This document shows, one piece after another, positions 5,215 to 8,382 of a stretch of 8,382 bases of DNA. The translations under genes and the position numbers were made by a program. Under the pieces are notes generated by a model that saw only the letters and a program-made list of their open reading frames with translations, had not been told where the DNA came from and did no database searches. Each line of letters opens with the position of its first letter. Position 1 is the first letter of the stretch. The DNA lies in the NCBI GenBank assembly GCA_002422365.1, contig DIUO01000022.1, positions 1-8,382 of the forward strand, written 5' to 3'. Source of the stretch: Proteobacteria bacterium UBA6156. Lineage in GTDB: Bacteria > Pseudomonadota > Alphaproteobacteria > UBA2136 > UBA6156.

Positions 5215-5937
5215 ATGGCATTTGGTGATTTGAGCGGTATGCGGGCGTTGGTAACCGGCGGGAGCCGGGGGATTGGCCGCGCCACGGCGGAGATGTTGAA
5301 GGCGCATGGCGCTGAGGTGGTTATACACGGCAGCAGCGACGAAACGGTGCAGAAGGCCGCTGCCGAGCTGGGCATGCAAGGTGTGGCTGCCAACCTGCTG
5401 GAAGATGGCTGCGTGGAGAAGATTGTGGCCGAGGCCGGGCATATTGATATTTTAGTGAACAACGCCGGGATTACGCGCGATGCGCTGTTTGTGCGCCAGG
5501 GCGAGCAGCAATGGGACGACGTGATGCTGGTGAACGTGAGCCGTGTGGTGGCCCTGACCCGCGCCGTGCTGCCCGGTATGATGGGCAAGGGCCATGGCCG
5601 GGTGATTAACATGACCAGTGTGGTGGCCCACATGGGCAACGTGGGGCAGACGAATTACATTGCCGCGAAGAGTGCCTTGGGTGGTTTTACCAAGGCGCTG
5701 GCCAAAGAAACCGCCCGCAAGGGCGTGACCGTGAACGCGGTGGCGCCGGGGTTTATTAATACCGACATGACGGCGGTTATCCCCGATAACCTGAAAGAAG
5801 CGTTTGTGAAGCAGATACCTGCACAGCGCTTTGGCGAAGCCCGAGAGATTGCGGCGGCGGTGGCGTTTTTGGCGAGCAAGGAGGCGGCGTATATTACGGG
5901 AAGTACGGTTCACGTTAACGGCGGCATGTATGTATAG
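5215..5937 (+). CDS. fabG: 3-oxoacyl-ACP reductase FabG
   Basis: FabG reduces 3-ketoacyl-ACP to 3-hydroxyacyl-ACP with NADPH, the first reductive step of each elongation cycle. The product is a 240-residue classical short-chain dehydrogenase. It has TGGSRGIG at 14-21 for cofactor binding, NNAG at 82-85, Asn107, Ser135 in NMTSVV, and YIAAK with Tyr148 and Lys152. These make the Asn-Ser-Tyr-Lys tetrad. NAVAPGFINTDM at 174-185 and ITGSTVHVNGG at 227-237 are typical of FabG. AAAGG lies seven bases before the ATG at 5215; the adjacent ATG at 5212 is too close. The position next to fabD and acpP supports FabG over other members of the family. Confidence 0.96.
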   Translation: MAFGDLSGMRALVTGGSRGIGRATAEMLKAHGAEVVIHGSSDETVQKAAAELGMQGVAANLLEDGCVEKIVAEAGHIDILVNNAGITRDALFVRQGEQQWDDVMLVNVSRVVALTRAVLPGMMGKGHGRVINMTSVVAHMGNVGQTNYIAAKSALGGFTKALAKETARKGVTVNAVAPGFINTDMTAVIPDNLKEAFVKQIPAQRFGEAREIAAAVAFLASKEAAYITGSTVHVNGGMYV

Positions 5938-5951
5938 TGCGTGGCTGAGAG

Positions 5952-6083
5952 CGGCGAATTCTACTGGCAGCGGTGCTTTTTGATTTTTCTTTGAAACCGA
6001 GCGGCTTATGTACTCTTTTGTACACTGCGCCACTCGGTTTCTGCGGAGAAAATCAAAAATCCCTCGCTGCCAGCGAATTCCGG
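5952..6083. repeat. ~130-bp imperfect palindromic element (MITE/RPE-like)
   Basis: This stretch folds back on itself almost completely. Paired blocks, from outside in, are: GAATTC at 5956-5961 and 6075-6080; CTGGCAGCG at 5964-5972 with CGCTGCCAG at 6065-6073; TTTTTGATTTT at 5977-5987 with AAAATCAAAAA at 6049-6059; GAAACCGAG at 5993-6001 with CTCGGTTTC at 6033-6041; and TGTAC at 6009-6013 with GTACA at 6020-6024. The loop is TCTTTT. Short unpaired segments separate the blocks. It fills the gap between fabG and the hydrolase gene. Without transposase or seen target duplication it resembles a non-autonomous palindromic repeat, but a structured RNA or strong attenuating hairpin is also possible. 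Confidence 0.85.
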
Positions 6084-6095
6084 AGCCGAAATAGA

Positions 6096-6114
6096 CGTTT
6101 GCCTTTGGCAAACG
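6096..6114 (+). promoter_or_regulatory. short perfect hairpin before the hydrolase ribosome binding site
   Basis: CGTTTGCC (6096-6103), loop TTT, and GGCAAACG (6107-6114) form a perfect 8-bp stem, ending nine bases before the AAAGGA site of the next gene. In the mRNA it would sit close to the ribosome binding site. There is no T-run after it, so it is not a terminator. Its core GCCTTTGGC also occurs in the hairpin at 262-276. Confidence 0.4.
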
Positions 6115-6134
6115 GATGTAAGAAAGGATGAGAT

Positions 6135-6824
6135 ATGGAATCTGTTACGCTGCACACGGCCGGGGGGAAGGCTTTTGAGAACTATTTGGCGCGGCCGGAG
6201 GAGGGGACGCCCCTGCACGGATGCGTGGTGGTGCTGCATGAGGCCTTTGGTGTGACTGACCATATTAAGCGCGTGTGCGACGACTTTGCGGGGCAGGGGT
6301 ATGTGGCGCTGGCTCCGGCGATGCATGCGTTCTCGGTTGGTAAGCCGGAAGGCGTGGTTTTGCCGGTGAACAAGGCCGGGCTGGATGAAGCGCGGCAGCT
6401 GATTGGCCAGACAGCGCGGGAAGATATTGTGGCACTGGTAGCCGCCTGTGTGGCCTGGGCGGCGGAGCAGGGCCTGAAAGCCGGGCTGTGTGGCTTTTGC
6501 TGGGGGGGCAGCGTGGCTTACCTTGGGGCCAGCCATGTGCCCGGGGTGGCGGCGTGCATCAGTTATTATGGGGGGCAAATGGCCCAACTGGCCGCCGAAG
6601 CCCAGCCAACCTGCCCGACCCTGGTGCATTTGGCGGCGCATGACAGGTATATTCCGCTGGATGAAGCCCGCGAGAGTTTGGCGGCCAACCACCCGGCAGC
6701 GCAGGTGCAGATTTTTGATGCCGACCATGGTTTTAACCGTGACGACGGCGTGAGCTATGACCCCGGTGTGGCCCTGGTGGCGCGGCGGATGACGCTGGAT
6801 GTGCTGGAGAAAGCGCTGCGCTAA
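6135..6824 (+). CDS. dienelactone hydrolase family protein
   Basis: This 229-residue alpha/beta-hydrolase belongs to the dienelactone hydrolase (carboxymethylenebutenolidase) family. The catalytic triad is visible: Cys122 in GFCWGG (120-125), Asp170 in AAHDRYIP (167-174) and His198 in DADHGFN (195-201). Glu36 in LHEAFGV matches the Glu that holds the Cys nucleophile in studied enzymes. The nucleophile is Cys rather than Ser, as in true family members. There is no signal peptide, so it is cytoplasmic. AAAGGA lies six bases before the ATG. The true substrate is unknown; no aromatic-degradation genes are nearby, so a role in chlorocatechol breakdown is not supported. It separates fabG from acpP, an unusual position, and follows a large palindrome. 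Confidence 0.93.
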   Translation: MESVTLHTAGGKAFENYLARPEEGTPLHGCVVVLHEAFGVTDHIKRVCDDFAGQGYVALAPAMHAFSVGKPEGVVLPVNKAGLDEARQLIGQTAREDIVALVAACVAWAAEQGLKAGLCGFCWGGSVAYLGASHVPGVAACISYYGGQMAQLAAEAQPTCPTLVHLAAHDRYIPLDEARESLAANHPAAQVQIFDADHGFNRDDGVSYDPGVALVARRMTLDVLEKALR

Positions 6825-6845
6825 GGGGCGGGTGTGGGCTTTTAG

Positions 6846-6874
6846 TTGATTTTTATCAGTTAGTTAATATGGTG
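6846..6874 (+). promoter_or_regulatory. weak candidate promoter upstream of acpP
   Basis: In the 125-base gap between the hydrolase gene and acpP, TTGATT (6846-6851) and TATGGT (6869-6874) are separated by 17 bases in an AT-rich patch. A TAATAT at 6865-6870 overlaps but would be too close to that -35. TTGCCA at 6887-6892 is another possible -35. acpP is normally highly expressed, so its own promoter is expected here, but the exact one is uncertain. Confidence 0.3.
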
Positions 6875-6949
6875 CGGGAAAGCCGCTTGCCAAAGCTGTG
6901 GGCTTGCGCTAACCATGGCGTTACCAAATTAAAGGAAAGTGATTGAGGC

Positions 6950-7192
6950 ATGGCCGAAGATATTGCAAGCCGCGTGAAACAGCTGGTTGTAGAAAACCTG
7001 GGTGTGGACGAAGGCAAAGTGGTTGAAAGTGCAAATTTTGTAGACGACCTGGGCGCCGACAGCCTGGATACCGTTCAACTGGTAATGGCGCTGGAAGACG
7101 AATTCGGGATTGAAATTCCGGATGCGGATGCCGAGGGTATTCTGACTGTGAAGAGCGCAATTGACTATGTTGAGAACGCAACCGCCGCTTAG
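6950..7192 (+). CDS. acpP: acyl carrier protein
   Basis: AcpP carries growing acyl chains on a 4'-phosphopantetheine arm and is the shared partner of FabD, FabF and FabG. The 80-residue acidic protein has the attachment motif GADSLDTV at 35-42 with Ser38 as the modified serine, followed by helix II QLVMALEDEFGIEIPD. Residue 43, usually Glu in the motif DTVELVMA, is Gln here. The product is otherwise of standard length and composition. AAAGGAAAG lies upstream of the ATG with rather long spacing (about 10 bases). fabF begins 19 bases after the stop, so the two are surely one operon. Confidence 0.98.
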   Translation: MAEDIASRVKQLVVENLGVDEGKVVESANFVDDLGADSLDTVQLVMALEDEFGIEIPDADAEGILTVKSAIDYVENATAA

Positions 7193-7211
7193 GTTGTAGC
7201 AGGAACATATT

Positions 7212-8382
7212 ATGGCCAAGCAAACTGTGGTTGTGACGGGAATGGGGGCGCTAAGCCCCCTTGGCCTTGATGTGGGCCAGTTGTGGGACGGCCTGATGGC
7301 GGGGCGCAGCGGCATTGGGCCAATTACGCATTTTGACGCCAGCGCCTATGCCAGCCGCGTGGCGGGCGAGGTGAAAGGCTTTGACCCGGCCACCAGCGGG
7401 CTGGATGCCAAGGATTTTAAGAAGTGCGACCGGTTTATTTTGCTGGGTTTGGCCGCCGTGCGGCAGGCTTTGGCCCAGGCCGGACTGCTGAACGTGCGCG
7501 ACTTGCCGGATGAGGCCCGCCAGCGCATGGGCGTGGTGCTGGGCACCGGCATTGGCGGCCTGAGCAGCATTGAAGAGGCCAAAGATGTGGTGACGGGGCG
7601 TGGGCCTTCGCGGATTTCTCCGTTTTTTATACCCGCCATGCTGCCCAACATGCTGGCCGGGCAGGCGAGCATTTTGTATGGCCTGCAAGGCCCCAACGTG
7701 TGCCCGGTGAGCGCCTGCGCCACCAGCGCCCACGCCATTGGCTGGGGCAAGCGTTTGATTGAGTATGGTGAAGCGGATTTAGTAGTGGTCGGCGGGGCCG
7801 AAGCCACCGTGTGCCCCACTAGCATGGGCGGGTTTGCGAGCATGCGGGCGTTGTCATCCGGCTTTAATGACACCCCGGAGCGGGCCAGCCGCCCGTTTGA
7901 CCGCGACCGCGACGGCTTTGTGCTGAGTGAAGGTGCGGCGGTGCTGGTGCTGGAAAGTGAAGCCCATGCGAAGGCGCGGGGTGCGAAGATTTTAGGAAAA
8001 GTGGCCGGTTTTGGCCAAACTGCGGATGCCAGCCACATGACGCTGGCCGACGGCAAAGGCAGTGGCCGGGCGATGACGCTGGCGCTGCAAGATGCCGGGT
8101 TGCAGGCCGCCGATGTGGGCTATGTGAACGCCCACGCCACCAGCACGCCGATGGGCGACGATTTGGAAGGCGCGGCGCTGGCGGCGATGTTTGGGGAGAG
8201 GGTGCCGGTGAGCTCGACCAAAGGCGCCACCGGGCATTTGCTGGGGGCGGCGGGGGCGATTGAGGCTGTGATTGCCCTGAAAGCGTTGGAAACGCAGATG
8301 CTGCCGCACACGGTGAACCTGGAGAACCCGGGCGTGGAAGGGCTGGATTTGGTGCGTGGGGCGCCGCGCAAGGTGGATAATG
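7212..8382 (+). CDS. fabF: 3-oxoacyl-ACP synthase II FabF (3' end outside window)
   Basis: FabF condenses acyl-ACP with malonyl-ACP to extend the chain. The frame is open from the ATG at 7212 to the window edge, giving 390 residues of an expected 410-430. The thiolase-fold signatures are present: nucleophile Cys169 in VSACATSAHAIG, His308 in NAHATSTPMGD, Lys337 in SSTKGATGHLLGAAG and His342 in the same segment. These make the Cys-His-His triad. The N-terminus MAKQTVVVTGMGALSPLG is typical. AGGA lies seven bases before the ATG. The gatekeeper Phe region near the C-terminus is cut off, so FabF rather than FabB rests on the overall motif pattern and on the position after acpP. Confidence 0.96.
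   Translation, partial: MAKQTVVVTGMGALSPLGLDVGQLWDGLMAGRSGIGPITHFDASAYASRVAGEVKGFDPATSGLDAKDFKKCDRFILLGLAAVRQALAQAGLLNVRDLPDEARQRMGVVLGTGIGGLSSIEEAKDVVTGRGPSRISPFFIPAMLPNMLAGQASILYGLQGPNVCPVSACATSAHAIGWGKRLIEYGEADLVVVGGAEATVCPTSMGGFASMRALSSGFNDTPERASRPFDRDRDGFVLSEGAAVLVLESEAHAKARGAKILGKVAGFGQTADASHMTLADGKGSGRAMTLALQDAGLQAADVGYVNAHATSTPMGDDLEGAALAAMFGERVPVSSTKGATGHLLGAAGAIEAVIALKALETQMLPHTVNLENPGVEGLDLVRGAPRKVDN

Noticed and set aside
4419..5639. 406-codon minus-strand open frame opposite fabD and fabG
   Set aside because: It is antisense to two well-supported genes, spans their gap, and its composition (Pro, Ser, Thr, Ala) is that of a shadow frame.
5452..6111. Minus-strand frame running through the 130-bp palindrome into fabG
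   Set aside because: It would make an RPE-like in-frame insertion attractive, but most of it is antisense to fabG and no ribosome binding site or family supports it. The palindrome is better treated as intergenic.
1..8382. CRISPR array, tRNA, rRNA, transposase or toxin-antitoxin pair
   Set aside because: I saw no regularly spaced direct repeats, no cloverleaf-like sequence with a CCA end, and no transposase or toxin-like coding region.

Overview
The window looks like a core-genome segment of a GC-rich alphaproteobacterium. The clue is gene order. A minus-strand block rpsF-rpsR-rplI-(small unknown ORF)-dnaB lies back to back with a plus-strand fatty-acid block fabD-fabG-...-acpP-fabF. This arrangement is familiar from Alphaproteobacteria such as rhizobia (recalled knowledge, no search was run). 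The species cannot be fixed from the sequence.

Left part, positions 1-388: AT-richer DNA with one possible partial minus-strand gene at the edge and several hairpins, including a long near-perfect palindrome at 304-364. Positions 389-697 (minus) hold a GIY-YIG nuclease-family gene that starts 6 bases after the dnaB stop. Positions 704-2224 (minus) hold dnaB, the replicative helicase, preceded by two DnaA-box-like sites at 2277-2297. Next comes an unrecognised 95-codon gene (2348-2635, minus) with its own good promoter, a strong Shine-Dalgarno sequence and an intrinsic terminator, so it is a separate transcription unit between the ribosomal operon and dnaB.

Middle part, 2705-4073 (minus): the ribosomal protein operon rpsF-rpsR-rplI, closed by a perfect 11-bp terminator hairpin. 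The S18 protein has long N- and C-terminal extensions, and the C-terminal one is built partly from a 9-bp tandem repeat.

Right part, 4186-8382 (plus): fabD (malonyl-CoA:ACP transacylase), fabG (3-ketoacyl-ACP reductase), a dienelactone-hydrolase-family gene, acpP (acyl carrier protein) and a 3'-truncated fabF (3-ketoacyl-ACP synthase II). FabD loads malonyl groups onto AcpP, FabF condenses and FabG reduces, so four of these five genes serve type II fatty acid elongation. The hydrolase gene is an intruder between fabG and acpP, and it is preceded by a ~130-bp imperfect palindrome (5952-6083) that looks like a MITE- or RPE-like mobile or structural element.

I see no obviously new multi-gene system. 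The most interesting items are the 130-bp palindrome with the adjacent hydrolase insertion, the DnaA boxes in front of dnaB, the small orphan gene with complete regulatory signals, the extended S18, and the low-GC GIY-YIG gene coupled to dnaB with a palindrome behind it.
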